Of a stretch of DNA of 64,000 bases, positions 49,594 through 59,541 are shown one piece after another (position 1 is the stretch's first letter; every line of letters begins with the position of its first letter). Location: positions 3,162,001 through 3,226,000 of the forward strand of contig NZ_AP025470.1 of the NCBI RefSeq assembly GCF_024347375.1, written 5' to 3'. The notes below the pieces were generated by a model, which saw only the letters and a list, made by a program, of their open reading frames with translations, made no database searches and was not told where the DNA came from. The stretch comes from Vibrio coralliirubri (GTDB taxonomy: Bacteria; Pseudomonadota; Gammaproteobacteria; Enterobacterales; Vibrionaceae). A program made the position numbers and the translations under genes.

Positions 49594-52443
49594 TTATGCC
49601 TCCATCCACTGCTTCCATGCCTGAACAACATGTTCTCTTTCCATTTCAAACTTTTCAATCGCCACATCCGCATCAAGATTGAGTAGATTACGGTGGTGGA
49701 TTTCATCTCTTAATGTTGTATAAGCATGAGTTAATGCCATGCCTTGCTGCTCGTCCATAATCCCCTGTGACAACAGGCTTTCGAAGATTCGTACATTGTC
49801 ACACCAACGAGTAAGCTTTGGCTTCTCATTGCTGTATCGAAGCACTAAATATTGCGCCAAGAATTCAATATCGGTAATACCACCCGCATCTTGTTTGAGC
49901 ATGAATCGATCAGCTTTTTTACTCCCTAAATGGCCGCGCATTTTTTCACGCATATCCACAACGGACTTTTTGAGTGTTGCCTCATCACGCGCCAAGCACA
50001 AAACCTCATGACGCGTTTTGTTAAATGCCGAAGCCAATAACTCATCACCATAAATCATACGAGCGCGAGTCAAGGCTTGGTGTTCCCAAGTCCACGCGTC
50101 ATTGTGCTGATACTCGTCAAAGGCATCGGTTGGGCTCACCAACAGGCCAGATGCACCAGAAGGGCGTAGACGAGTGTCGACTTCGTACAGAATGCCAGAA
50201 GCAGTTCTGGTCGAGAAAATATGAATAATTCGCTGTGCCAATCTTAGATAAAACTGGCGTCCATCAATCTCTTTCTTACCATCAGTATAGATGTGTACCG
50301 GACAGTCGTGCATGAACACGATATCAAGGTCTGAGTTATACCCCAGCTCCCAACCGCCAACTTTGCCATAACCAACAACCGCGAAGCCGCGACCTTCACG
50401 ATCTTTTACATGAGTCGGTTCACCAAACTTGGCCGAGACTTGTAACCAAGCTTGGTTAATACCCGCCTCAACTATCGCTTCGGCTAAATAGGTCAAATGA
50501 TCACTGACCTTCATGACAGGTAGAGCACCCGCAATATCCGCGGCTGCAATTCTCAAGATACAGGTCTGCTTAAACTGACGCAGGCCTTCCATCTGTTGCT
50601 CCATATCATCTTCAGGGATACGGGCTAGGTAATCACGCAGCTCGGTCTTGTAAGACTCTAAAGGCACTGGATTGTAGAGTTGCTGAGGGTCGATCAGCTC
50701 ATCTAACAGGATTGGATAACGACCCAACTGCTCCGAGATCATCGGACTTGCCGTACATAAACGAACTAACTGAGTCAACGCTGCAGGGTGTTCATCTAGC
50801 AGCTCAAGGTAAGTGGTACGCGTAACGATTTTATGCAGCAGATGCAACACTCGCGACAAGCCAAACTCGGCATCCTTAGCGGTGTACAGTGCTTGAAAGA
50901 CTTTTGGCATCAGTCGATTGAGCACTTCACGCCCACGTGGGCCAAGGGTCTTCTTAGCTAAATCGGCTTTAAACTGAATAATCGTTTTCGCCGCTTCTGG
51001 TGGGCTAGCAACTGCAATATCATGCTCCAGTACATGTTCAATCACGTCTGGTTTATGGGCCATATCCCACAGTTCACTAAAGTGACTCGCGATCGGATTA
51101 GCGTCATCTTCATCAACGCCAATTAGGTCTTCGAACACGGTATGTACATTCGCCATATGGCCGCGAGTTGCCACAATCAAGCTACCCCAATCGGAAAATT
51201 GCATGGCAACCGCAAGCTGCAGTTGTTCGAATTCACCGTCAGGTAAGGTTTGAGTTTGCTTGTCAGCCATTGCTTGCAATAGGTTCTCAAGGCGACGCAA
51301 AAACAGATAAGCCTCACGTAAGTGCCCTACCTCTTCAGCCTCTAACAGATGAAGTGATTCAATCGCGCTTAAGGTTTCGAGTAACCCTCGACCGCGTAAG
51401 CTAGGCTCGCGTCCACCACGAATCAATTGGAAAACTTGAGCGATAAATTCCACTTCGCGAATACCACCAGAGCCAAGCTTGATGTTGTTCGAGAGACCAC
51501 GACGACGCACTTCACTGCTGATCATCGATTTCATTCTGCGCAGAGATTGAATCGCACTAAAATCAATATAACGACGGAACACAAACGGGCGTAGCATTTG
51601 GCGAAGCTCTTGATACTCCGGATACATCTCGCTGCCCATCACGCGCGCTTTAACCATAGCGTAGCGTTCCCAATCGCGCCCTTGCTCTTGGTAATAGTCT
51701 TCAAGTGCGGCATAGCTCATCACAAGTGGACCACTCTCACCAAACGGGCGTAGGCGCATGTCGACTCGATAACAGAATCCATCAAAGGTTTGCTGATCAA
51801 GCGCCTTAATAATACGCTGCCCTAGACGGGTAAAGAACTGCGCATTGGCAATGCTTCGTCTCGCACCTTGGGTTTCGCCATTCTCTGGGTAGGTGAAGAT
51901 CAGATCGATATCGGAAGAGAAGTTCAGCTCACCGCCCCCTAGCTTGCCCATACCAATGATCAACATCGGCTGTGCTTCGCCTTGTTCATTACAAGGTGTG
52001 CCCCACTCTTTACAACAAATATCGTACTGCCATTGATAGGTCTCGAAGATCATCGCCTCAGCCAACATCGATAGATGATTTAGGCTCTGCTCTAGCTCCC
52101 ACGAACCCATGAAATCACGCCAAGCAATGTAGGTCATTTCTCGATTGCGGAATTGACGCAGCACGCGTTGACCGCTCATTTCATCGGCGCAACCAGAAAG
52201 TAATTCAGCTAGTCGTTCTCGGTACGCTTCAGCACGTTCTTCGCATGCCAACATATCAGGTAAGTCACCGCATAAAACCGTATCACGCTGTAGGCAATCT
52301 CCAACAAAACAGCTTAAACCGAGTACACGTTTAAGATCTTCAGTCAGTGGCTCAGACCAAGTATTGATGGCTTCACTTTGATGCTCTAATAATTGCTCAA
52401 AAGCAGACTGGGAGTGAGTGATGAGTTGAGAAGGCAATGGCAT
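49594..52443 (-). CDS. glnE: Bifunctional glutamine synthetase adenylyltransferase/deadenylase
   Basis: GlnE adds and removes AMP on glutamine synthetase in response to PII, setting nitrogen assimilation. I start at ATG 52443 ([11 protein letters not shown]), preceded by AAGGAAG, giving 949 residues; a longer frame upstream has no support. Both nucleotidyltransferase domains are present: the N-terminal deadenylase site [20 protein letters not shown] and the C-terminal adenylase site [20 protein letters not shown]. In E. coli ygiF precedes glnE directly; here a chemoreceptor and a channel gene stand between. Confidence 0.97.
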   Translation of the reverse strand: MPLPSQLITHSQSAFEQLLEHQSEAINTWSEPLTEDLKRVLGLSCFVGDCLQRDTVLCGDLPDMLACEERAEAYRERLAELLSGCADEMSGQRVLRQFRNREMTYIAWRDFMGSWELEQSLNHLSMLAEAMIFETYQWQYDICCKEWGTPCNEQGEAQPMLIIGMGKLGGGELNFSSDIDLIFTYPENGETQGARRSIANAQFFTRLGQRIIKALDQQTFDGFCYRVDMRLRPFGESGPLVMSYAALEDYYQEQGRDWERYAMVKARVMGSEMYPEYQELRQMLRPFVFRRYIDFSAIQSLRRMKSMISSEVRRRGLSNNIKLGSGGIREVEFIAQVFQLIRGGREPSLRGRGLLETLSAIESLHLLEAEEVGHLREAYLFLRRLENLLQAMADKQTQTLPDGEFEQLQLAVAMQFSDWGSLIVATRGHMANVHTVFEDLIGVDEDDANPIASHFSELWDMAHKPDVIEHVLEHDIAVASPPEAAKTIIQFKADLAKKTLGPRGREVLNRLMPKVFQALYTAKDAEFGLSRVLHLLHKIVTRTTYLELLDEHPAALTQLVRLCTASPMISEQLGRYPILLDELIDPQQLYNPVPLESYKTELRDYLARIPEDDMEQQMEGLRQFKQTCILRIAAADIAGALPVMKVSDHLTYLAEAIVEAGINQAWLQVSAKFGEPTHVKDREGRGFAVVGYGKVGGWELGYNSDLDIVFMHDCPVHIYTDGKKEIDGRQFYLRLAQRIIHIFSTRTASGILYEVDTRLRPSGASGLLVSPTDAFDEYQHNDAWTWEHQALTRARMIYGDELLASAFNKTRHEVLCLARDEATLKKSVVDMREKMRGHLGSKKADRFMLKQDAGGITDIEFLAQYLVLRYSNEKPKLTRWCDNVRIFESLLSQGIMDEQQGMALTHAYTTLRDEIHHRNLLNLDADVAIEKFEMEREHVVQAWKQWMEA

Positions 52444-52549
52444 GTTTCTTCCTTGTATAAGCTGCGCGCCGAACAATCGGTTTATCGATTCAGTTCTTCA
52501 ATAACGAGTTTTCATAACTAAAGGTAAGTTATACCAAAGTTACGCCAAT

Positions 52550-52584
52550 AAAAAACGCCCACATTAGCAATGTGGGCGTTTTAT
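52550..52584 (-). terminator. Intrinsic terminator after the chemoreceptor gene
   Basis: On the minus strand AACGCCCACAT-tgcta-ATGTGGGCGTT followed by TTTTATT. It lies about 85 bases after the chemoreceptor stop and ends that message before glnE. Confidence 0.88.
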
Positions 52585-52667
52585 CGATTAACTTATCTGG
52601 TTGAGCTTACAACCGAGAAAAAGTCTCTGGGAATAAGCCTTTACGGATGAAGATTAGGTGCTAAGGA

Positions 52668-53924
52668 CTAAACCTTAAACTGCTTAATCTTACCGTCGAG
52701 TTCTTGTGCGTTGCTTTCCATAAGCTGAGAGGTCTCTAGCAGCTCACTAACAACAACCACAGAAGCTTCAACAAGCTCGCGAACATTGGTTAGGTTAACA
52801 CTCATCTCTTCAGCAACACTGCTCTGTTGGCCTGCAGCCGTTGCGATTTGGAAGTTCATATCATTGATTTGATTGACTTGGCTTACGATGCCATCAAGCT
52901 CTGTTCCTGCATTGGTTACCAGATCAACGCCTTCCGCCGCTTCTACAACACTCTTCTCCATCAGCTCTACCGCAGAATTAGCGCTGCTTTGTAGATGACT
53001 GATCATGTCTTGAATCTCTACCGTTGCTTGCTGAGTGCGCTGTGCAAGGTTACGAACCTCATCGGCAACAACCGCAAAACCACGACCCGCTTCACCTGCA
53101 CGTGCCGCTTCAATTGCTGCGTTCAATGCTAGTAGGTTTGTCTGCTCTGAAATGCCTTGGATAGTACCAACCACACTGCCAATTGAGTCAACGCGCTCTT
53201 CTACTTGGTTTACCGCGGCTGCAGATGCTGCGATATCTGAAGATAGCTCACTCATCTTAGACACTGACCCTTGAACGAACTTCTGGCCAGTAAGAGCTTG
53301 GCCTGATGCCTGTTCCGTCAATGAAGAAGCGCTTTGCGCATGCTCAGCGACAGTTTGTACCGTAGACGTCATCTCACTCATTGCTGTTGCCAACTGATCG
53401 ATCTCGTTGAACTCTTCTTGAGCTGACTCTTTGGTTTCAGACATGCTGATGGTCATCACTTCCGTCAGAGCAAACAGCTCATCAGAAGAGGCCACCTGAG
53501 TTTTGATCATATCGTTCAGTTGAACGCGAGTTTTTTCGAGTTCACGTGCCACATCGCCGTATTCATCTTTACAGTCCATTTGAATCGGCACTGATAAGTT
53601 CTTGTCGGCCATGGTTTTAATGGCGTCATTAAGGTATTGAGTCTGGCGCAACATAACGCGAGCCGCTGCTAACAGAAGAACCACAAACACAATGATCATC
53701 AAGGCTGTTTGCCAAGCCACTTGAACTAGGTAAGTCTCGTAATGCTGCTGTGCGACTTGCGCGTTATTGGTTACAGCAAGCAATGAATCGTAAAACGTAC
53801 TTGCGTCCCATAGCTGCTTCGAAATGATCAAGATAGTGCTGAATATCATCAACATGACCATTTTTGGAACGAGACGAACGTCAGAGATTACCCTTTCCCA
53901 CGGCTTGAATGACAGTTTAGTCAT
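52668..53924 (-). CDS. Methyl-accepting chemotaxis protein with minimal periplasmic domain
   Basis: A chemoreceptor that would signal through CheW and CheA to the flagellar motor. The 418-residue product has two membrane segments (about 19-36 and 73-93), a periplasmic loop of only about 36 residues, a HAMP linker (about 94-146) and a cytoplasmic helical bundle with the conserved hairpin tip [20 protein letters not shown] followed by [13 protein letters not shown]. The loop is too small for a usual sensor domain such as Cache, so the signal may be sensed through the membrane, HAMP or a partner. The ligand cannot be told from sequence. Divergent from the K+ channel gene. Confidence 0.92.
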   Translation of the reverse strand: MTKLSFKPWERVISDVRLVPKMVMLMIFSTILIISKQLWDASTFYDSLLAVTNNAQVAQQHYETYLVQVAWQTALMIIVFVVLLLAAARVMLRQTQYLNDAIKTMADKNLSVPIQMDCKDEYGDVARELEKTRVQLNDMIKTQVASSDELFALTEVMTISMSETKESAQEEFNEIDQLATAMSEMTSTVQTVAEHAQSASSLTEQASGQALTGQKFVQGSVSKMSELSSDIAASAAAVNQVEERVDSIGSVVGTIQGISEQTNLLALNAAIEAARAGEAGRGFAVVADEVRNLAQRTQQATVEIQDMISHLQSSANSAVELMEKSVVEAAEGVDLVTNAGTELDGIVSQVNQINDMNFQIATAAGQQSSVAEEMSVNLTNVRELVEASVVVVSELLETSQLMESNAQELDGKIKQFKV

Positions 53925-54021
53925 TGTCAGTTCTCCATTAATTCTTATATATTGATGGCTTCTATATCCGCGAGGTGGCTATGTCAGTCAAAGTTCGCGA
54001 TTTATTTTGAGCCTCGTATGA

Positions 54022-54771
54022 ATGTTGAATAATACCAAAGACGCCACCAAGCCGATGAGCTTATTGTCACTGATTCTCTCTTTCTTAGCGTTATTTGTGA
54101 TCTCAGGCTTATTGTTCGTACCGATCGATAAAGAATCGAAACAAGTCCTTATCGGCCTCGATTTTATAATCTGTAGTGTTTTTCTTTTTCAGCTCACAAT
54201 TGATCTATTCAGATCACAAAACAAAAAAGAATATCTAAAAATACACTGGATCGATTTCTTAGCAAGCATCCCAATGATCGAGCCACTTCGTTTCGCTCGC
54301 ATTTTTCAGATCCTGCGCGTCATTCTTGTGCTTCGCTCGGGTAAACGTGTTTTCAGAGAGCTCTTTCGTAATCGCAAAGAAACCACCCTCGCCTCAATTA
54401 TATTGCTGCTGGTCATTCTCCTGACCATAGGGGCGGGAACAATATTGCTGTTAGAACACAAAGACCCCGGTGCCAACATCACCACTGGGCAAGATGCTTT
54501 GTGGTGGGCATTTGTGACCATCAGTACGGTGGGATATGGCGATCATTATCCAGTCACGAGCTCAGGAAAGTTAGTCGCGTCTCTGGTGATCATTTGCGGT
54601 GTCGGTGTGTTTGGTATGATTTCAGGCTTGATTACTTCTTTGATCACCTCCCCAACTCACCATGAGAATCAACGAGCGGAAAACAAAGAGAAACACCTTG
54701 AGAAGATCATCGAGCAGCAACAGAAGATCTTAGAGCGACTCGAAAAGCTCGAGCAACAAACAAAAAAATAG
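54022..54771 (+). CDS. Voltage-gated-type potassium channel, six membrane segments
   Basis: A predicted inner-membrane K+ channel. The 249-residue product has six membrane segments: about 14-34, 42-62, 74-86, an S4-like segment with spaced Arg residues (RFARIFQILRVILVLRSGKR, about 91-109), 122-144, a pore helix with the K+ filter TVGYGD at 169-174, and a final segment about 186-210. The tail (about 215-249) is a charged coiled coil, likely for tetramer assembly, rather than the RCK domain of Kch. The start ATG at 54022 lacks a clear ribosome site. Channel type is firm; gating and role are inferred. Confidence 0.88.
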   Translation: MLNNTKDATKPMSLLSLILSFLALFVISGLLFVPIDKESKQVLIGLDFIICSVFLFQLTIDLFRSQNKKEYLKIHWIDFLASIPMIEPLRFARIFQILRVILVLRSGKRVFRELFRNRKETTLASIILLLVILLTIGAGTILLLEHKDPGANITTGQDALWWAFVTISTVGYGDHYPVTSSGKLVASLVIICGVGVFGMISGLITSLITSPTHHENQRAENKEKHLEKIIEQQQKILERLEKLEQQTKK

Positions 54772-54788
54772 GGCCGAAGCCCTATTTT
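54762..54788. terminator. Bidirectional terminator between the channel gene and ygiF
   Basis: AAAAAATAGGG-ccgaag-CCCTATTTTC, overlapping the channel stop codon; convergent genes. Confidence 0.85.
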
Positions 54789-54822
54789 CAAATTCATACT
54801 TATATAGATACAGCTATCAAGT

Positions 54823-56340
54823 TTAGTCTTGCCAGTATGGCTCAACCTCAACACTGATTTGGCGTGTCTGTTCCATCGCATGCAGAATGGACACTTCTTG
54901 ACGAGCTAACCAACGCTCTAGCTGAACCTTCTCATCGCCTTCCAACTTCTCGGTCAAAGGCTCCAATGTTTTAAGTGCCAGCAAGTCATCAATGCCTTGC
55001 ACCATATCGGCCCAAGGTAAACGGAAACTGTTTCGCTCAGCGTCATCATACAAACTCGCGAAACCAACACCTGAATACAGATTTCGCATCAAACGGTATT
55101 GCTGCTCAATATACGCTTGGCTAGTCATCACTCGCTCTGGTGGGAAAGCTTCCATCAAGTCTGCCCATGTGCGATCGAGTTGCTGCACGGAAAACCATTC
55201 AATACCACGACCCATTTGCTCACGCGCTTTCTCATCTAAGAAAGGCTGCCAGCCACGAGACAAGATCCAACGGCTCAGATCTAACAATAAACCGGTGTAA
55301 CGAGCAGAGCTCAGCAAGGTAAGCAGATCTTCACGATCAGGCAGTTGCTCTTGCATCTCTTTAAGCTCAGCGACTAAGAACTTACGCGCATCGAGTTTAC
55401 GCAGCACGTGTCCTTTATCTTCCAGCAAGTCTTCGAAGTGATCATAGCTTTTCAGCCAGTCGAGCTCTTGCTCAAGCCACTTCAACTCTTGACGTAAAAT
55501 AGCACTCGCGCGTCTTGGGACAATGCCACCGTAGATAGTGAAGGTTTGACGAATAAAACTCAGCGAGTGACTGATCTCATGCAGCGCTTCGATTGATTGG
55601 CGCTCGGTGAAGATCTGCTCGTGATAGTGCCAATGAGCGAGAGCATGCTCTAAAGATTGAATGAAACACGATTCAACAGTATCACTTTTGTCAGTATCAA
55701 CTAAGGTCAAAGGAGTGACTTCATCTCCTTGATAACCTTGAGCAAGGCGGTAACCCTTAGCTGCTTTACTTAGGTTACCCAAACGCATGCCACCTTGTTC
55801 GCAGAATTGGCGAGACAATGTAAATAGCGCATCCGTTTGACCGGATTTAAGTTCTAATTCGACTTCGCAAATCGGTTCTTGCAGGTCGCCTGATTCAACA
55901 AAGCCTTGATCGAATGCGACCTCGACTTGGCTACCATCAGGCATACCAATCAACCACTGCTCACGCGTGAAGTTGGTAGAGAACAGGGGAGTCAGCTCTG
56001 CTTGCAACGTTTCGATGTCTTTACCTGCTGGCCAGATATCCTCTGGGTGCAGGGCTAACTTAGGTTCGTTGCTGTCGTGTTCTGCATTGTATTCAGGCCT
56101 TTGATGCAGGCCAGCAACCACACGGCCAGCAGTCTTTACGGTTTGTACAAATACGTCATCAAAGCGTCGAATGCGTAAGCCTGTATCGTGCTTACGTAGC
56201 CAGTTGTCAGCGGTGTCAAAGTAGATGTTACCTAGCTCACGACAACTGTGCTGAAGTACTTTAGTTTCAGCAATTTTATTGCGTAAAGTCTCTGAAAATT
56301 CAGGAGAAACAAAAAACTTCAGTTCTATCTCGGTTTCCAT
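54823..56340 (-). CDS. ygiF: Inorganic triphosphatase YgiF (CYTH-CHAD)
   Basis: YgiF hydrolyses inorganic triphosphate. I start at ATG 56340 (METEIELKFFVSPEF), after an AAAGG site, giving 505 residues; the upstream extension in the same frame is unlikely. The CYTH domain (about 1-205) begins with the ExExK-type motif ETEIELK and has the catalytic tunnel segments GLRIRRF and EVELELKSG. A CHAD domain (about 215-500), rich in His and Arg helices and expected to bind polyphosphate, follows. E. coli YgiF has 433 residues, so the C-terminal part is longer here. Confidence 0.92.
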   Translation of the reverse strand: METEIELKFFVSPEFSETLRNKIAETKVLQHSCRELGNIYFDTADNWLRKHDTGLRIRRFDDVFVQTVKTAGRVVAGLHQRPEYNAEHDSNEPKLALHPEDIWPAGKDIETLQAELTPLFSTNFTREQWLIGMPDGSQVEVAFDQGFVESGDLQEPICEVELELKSGQTDALFTLSRQFCEQGGMRLGNLSKAAKGYRLAQGYQGDEVTPLTLVDTDKSDTVESCFIQSLEHALAHWHYHEQIFTERQSIEALHEISHSLSFIRQTFTIYGGIVPRRASAILRQELKWLEQELDWLKSYDHFEDLLEDKGHVLRKLDARKFLVAELKEMQEQLPDREDLLTLLSSARYTGLLLDLSRWILSRGWQPFLDEKAREQMGRGIEWFSVQQLDRTWADLMEAFPPERVMTSQAYIEQQYRLMRNLYSGVGFASLYDDAERNSFRLPWADMVQGIDDLLALKTLEPLTEKLEGDEKVQLERWLARQEVSILHAMEQTRQISVEVEPYWQD

Positions 56341-56491
56341 AGTTATACCTTTCTGTGAAGATAGGGACAGGATATTGCCAATTTGAAAAGTCGGCAAGTC
56401 AGAAATATCGCCCTTATGATGATCTAAAACAGTTTTAATGAGAGATTGATTAGGTTAACATGCGCGACTTTGTAGCCATCGCTTAACATTT

Positions 56492-56507
56492 CACCATGAA
56501 TATGGTG
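56492..56507. promoter_or_regulatory. Small palindrome upstream of the DUF47-pit operon
   Basis: CACCAT-gaat-ATGGTG, a perfect 6-bp inverted repeat about 40 bases before the DUF47 start. It could be an operator. I see no clear PhoB box in this gap. Confidence 0.25.
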
Positions 56508-56547
56508 TATGTTGTTTTAAGGTTATTATTTATTAGGTTGGATGACC

Positions 56548-57228
56548 ATGCCAGTAAATACAATTATGGGGTTATTTGCAAAGTCCCCAATTAAACCTTT
56601 GCAGCGTCACGTAGTATGCGTGAACGAATGTTGTTCTCACCTAGTTAATTTCTTTGAAGTTTCTTCAAAAGGTGACTGGGAAAAAGCATCAGAAATTCGA
56701 GCTCAAATTTCTCACCTTGAGAAAGAAGCTGACGTACTAAAACGTGAAATTCGCCTTAAACTTCCTCGTGGTTTGTTTATGCCAGTTGATCGCACCGATA
56801 TGTTGGAGCTATTAACGCAACAAGACAAACTCGCAAACCTAGCGAAAGACATTGCTGGCCGTGTATATGGTCGTCAACTTGTCATTCCTGCTCCGATGCA
56901 AGAAAACTTCATCGCTTACGTTAAACGTTGTCTAGATGCAGCGAACCAAGCACAAAACGTAATCAATGAATTAGACGAATTACTTGAGACTGGCTTTAAA
57001 GGCCGTGAAGTAACACTCGTTGCCGAAATGATTCATCAATTAGATGTAATTGAAGATGACACGGATGCGATGCAGATCGAACTACGCCAACAACTAATGG
57101 CAATTGAAGGCGATCTGAATCCAGTTGATATCATGTTCTTATACAAAATTCTTGAATGGGTTGGTGGTATTGCAGATCAAGCACAGCGTGTAGGCGCTCG
57201 TCTTGAAGTAATGCTTTCTCGATCTTAA
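56548..57228 (+). CDS. DUF47/TIGR00153 family protein, PhoU-like partner of Pit
   Basis: A PhoU-like helical protein of the TIGR00153/DUF47 family, usually encoded beside a Pit phosphate transporter and thought to regulate it. From ATG 56548 (MPVNTIMGLFAKSPIKPLQR) it has 226 residues; an ATG two codons upstream is the alternative. It is all helical without membrane segments; metal-binding-type acidic stretches such as EIRAQISHLEKEADVLKREI and MIHQLDVIEDDTDAMQIELR are visible. It lies 128 bases before pit on the same strand. Confidence 0.9.
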   Translation: MPVNTIMGLFAKSPIKPLQRHVVCVNECCSHLVNFFEVSSKGDWEKASEIRAQISHLEKEADVLKREIRLKLPRGLFMPVDRTDMLELLTQQDKLANLAKDIAGRVYGRQLVIPAPMQENFIAYVKRCLDAANQAQNVINELDELLETGFKGREVTLVAEMIHQLDVIEDDTDAMQIELRQQLMAIEGDLNPVDIMFLYKILEWVGGIADQAQRVGARLEVMLSRS

Positions 57229-57356
57229 ATCATACGTTAACCATATAACGAAGAGCATTTTTTGAACAAACCACTTATGCGCTGAGTATTCCTCTCGCTG
57301 AGCGGTTTTTTGCGTCTAAATTTGTTCCGCTTGTTATCAAACAACTAGGTATTACG

Positions 57357-58619
57357 ATGGATATCCTTGCTAACTACGGCACTGTCCTGATTATTGTTGC
57401 AGCAGCTTTCGGTTTCTTGATGGCTATTGGTATTGGTGCAAATGACGTTGCGAACGCAATGGGCACCTCAGTAGGCTCTAAAGCTCTAACCGTTAAACAA
57501 GCGATCATTATCGCAATGATCTTTGAATTCGCAGGTGCTTACCTTGCGGGCGGCGAAGTAACAGACACGATCCGTAAAGGTGTTATCGAAACGTCTCTAT
57601 TCGCTCATCAACCAGATGTACTTGTGTACGGCATGATGTCAGCACTTCTTGCTGCTGGTACATGGCTACTTCTCGCTTCTTACATGGGCTGGCCTGTTTC
57701 TACGACTCACTCAATCATCGGTGCAATCATCGGTTTTGCGTGTATTTCTGTAGGTACTGAAGCTGTAGACTGGAACAGTGTTCAAGGTATTGTGGGCAGT
57801 TGGATTATCACACCCGTTATTTCCGGCTTTTTCGCTTACGTCATATTTGTAAGTGCTCAACGACTGATTTTTGATACAGAGAACCCGCTATTTAACGCGA
57901 AACGCTTTGTACCGGTATACATGTTCATTACAACAATGGTAATTGCACTTGTAACCATCAAGAAAGGTCTTAAGCACGTTGGTCTTCACCTAAGCAACAC
58001 TGAAGCATGGGTTTGGGCTGCTGGCGTTTCTGCACTTGTAATGATCGGCGGTTACCTATACATCCAGAAGAAATTCGCTAACCGCGAAGAAGACCACGGC
58101 TTTGCAGGTGTTGAAGGCATCTTCTCGGTACTAATGGTTATCACAGCTTGTGCGATGGCATTTGCACACGGTTCAAACGACGTTGCGAACGCGATTGGTC
58201 CACTGTCTGCTGTTGTATCAACCGTTGAGCACATGGGTGAAATCACAGGTAAGAGTACTATCGCATGGTGGATTCTTCCTCTAGGTGGTTTCGGTATCGT
58301 TGTTGGTCTTGCAACAATGGGTCATAAAGTAATGGCAACCGTTGGTACTGGTATTACAGAACTAACACCAAGCCGTGGCTTTGCTGCACAACTTGCAACT
58401 GCATGTACGGTTGTACTAGCTTCAGGTACTGGCCTTCCAATCTCTACTACACAAACACTCGTTGGTGCAGTATTAGGTGTTGGTTTTGCTCGTGGTATCG
58501 CAGCACTAAACTTAGGCGTTGTACGTAATATCGTGGCTTCTTGGATTGTGACATTGCCAGCTGGTGCTCTACTTGCTGTTGTGTTCTTCTACGGAATTCA
58601 AGCTGCGTTTACTATGTAA
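57357..58619 (+). CDS. pitA: Low-affinity inorganic phosphate transporter (PiT family)
   Basis: A metal-phosphate/proton or Na+ symporter of the PiT family in the inner membrane. The 420-residue product has about ten to twelve membrane segments and the duplicated family signature: GANDVANAMGTSVGSKALT in the first half and GSNDVANAIGPLSAVVSTV in the second. It lacks the long extra loop of E. coli PitA (499 residues), so it is a compact member; the symbol is by family, not strict orthology. Likely co-transcribed with the DUF47 gene. Terminator downstream. Confidence 0.92.
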   Translation: MDILANYGTVLIIVAAAFGFLMAIGIGANDVANAMGTSVGSKALTVKQAIIIAMIFEFAGAYLAGGEVTDTIRKGVIETSLFAHQPDVLVYGMMSALLAAGTWLLLASYMGWPVSTTHSIIGAIIGFACISVGTEAVDWNSVQGIVGSWIITPVISGFFAYVIFVSAQRLIFDTENPLFNAKRFVPVYMFITTMVIALVTIKKGLKHVGLHLSNTEAWVWAAGVSALVMIGGYLYIQKKFANREEDHGFAGVEGIFSVLMVITACAMAFAHGSNDVANAIGPLSAVVSTVEHMGEITGKSTIAWWILPLGGFGIVVGLATMGHKVMATVGTGITELTPSRGFAAQLATACTVVLASGTGLPISTTQTLVGAVLGVGFARGIAALNLGVVRNIVASWIVTLPAGALLAVVFFYGIQAAFTM

Positions 58620-58711
58620 TCACGACTGCGTTAGTGAATACTAGCGTCAGAACAGTGTGAGCTTCAGTAGCGATATGTAAATGCCATGTCATTATTGACT
58701 CAAACGCACAG

Positions 58712-58740
58712 AAAGGGAGGCTTTGCCTCCCTTCTTTGTT
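58712..58740 (+). terminator. Intrinsic terminator after pit
   Basis: AAGGGAGGC-ttt-GCCTCCCTT followed by CTTTGTT; about 95 bases after the stop. Confidence 0.8.
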
Positions 58741-58824
58741 GCACCGCATAAAGAAACTAAATATTATTTGCTGATTGAGGCTGACTCATACGCCTACCCA
58801 ATTTGAATCGTTAAGGGATTTACT

Positions 58825-59436
58825 GTGAAAAAACTGATTAGCTTAGTTTTGTTCGCAATGCTTGCGGCTCCAGCTGCCTTTGCACAAGAACGTTATATTG
58901 CTGACAAACTATTTACTTATATGCATTCTGGCCCAAACAACACATTCCGTATCATCGGTAGTGTTGATGCTGGTGAAAAGATTACATTCCTACAAACTAA
59001 CAAGAGTACGGGTTACACCCAAATTCAAGACAACCGTGGCCGTAAAGGTTGGGTTGAAAGCAAGTTTGTAAGCACTCAAGAAAGCATGGCACTGCGTATG
59101 CCTAAGCTAGAGAAAGAGCTGACGGAAGTTAAAGGTAAGCTAGCGAATGCTCGTCAGAGTGCTGACAGCGAAAAAGCTGGCCTAGCAAGCTCTCTAGATT
59201 CTCGTAACAAGCAGATTGCTGAACTAGAACAGAACTACAGTGAAATTAGCCAACAGCTAACGAGCTCTCAAACAGAGAACCGTGAACTACGCGCTAAGCT
59301 AGACACTCAAAAAGACGACCTTCTATTGAAGTACTTCATGTACGGCGGTGGTGTTGCGGGTATTGGTCTACTTCTAGGCCTTGTTCTGCCACACATCATG
59401 CCTCGTCGCAGAAAATCACCAAACGGTTGGGCGTAG
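58825..59436 (+). CDS. ygiM: SH3-domain membrane protein YgiM (TIGR04211)
   Basis: A periplasmic SH3b-domain protein anchored at its C-terminus, family TIGR04211, function not established; bacterial SH3 domains often bind peptidoglycan. The 203-residue product starts at GTG after AAGGGA, with a signal peptide (about 1-20, ending AFA), an SH3b domain (about 24-86, with GSVDAGEKITFL and NRGRKGWVESKFV), a coiled coil (about 92-155) and a membrane segment (about 168-190) followed by a basic tail. In E. coli ygiM directly precedes cca; here exeB and exeA on the other strand stand between. Confidence 0.92.
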   Translation: MKKLISLVLFAMLAAPAAFAQERYIADKLFTYMHSGPNNTFRIIGSVDAGEKITFLQTNKSTGYTQIQDNRGRKGWVESKFVSTQESMALRMPKLEKELTEVKGKLANARQSADSEKAGLASSLDSRNKQIAELEQNYSEISQQLTSSQTENRELRAKLDTQKDDLLLKYFMYGGGVAGIGLLLGLVLPHIMPRRRKSPNGWA

Positions 59437-59479
59437 ACTTAACGCTTGTATCAGGTACAGTAAATTCAGTATCGAATAT

Positions 59480-59512
59480 CAAAAAGGAGCACCGAGGTGC
59501 TCCTTTTTATTT
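59480..59512. terminator. Bidirectional terminator between ygiM and exeB
   Basis: AAAAAGGAGCAC-cgag-GTGCTCCTTTTT, perfect stem between convergent genes. Confidence 0.93.
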
Positions 59513-59541
59513 GTCTGTTATCTAGATACCTTTAGAGCTCG

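Noticed and set aside
57229..57356. Terminator between the DUF47 gene and pit
   Set aside because: A short CGCT-g-AGCG stem with a T-run is present, but the stem is only four pairs; too weak to call.
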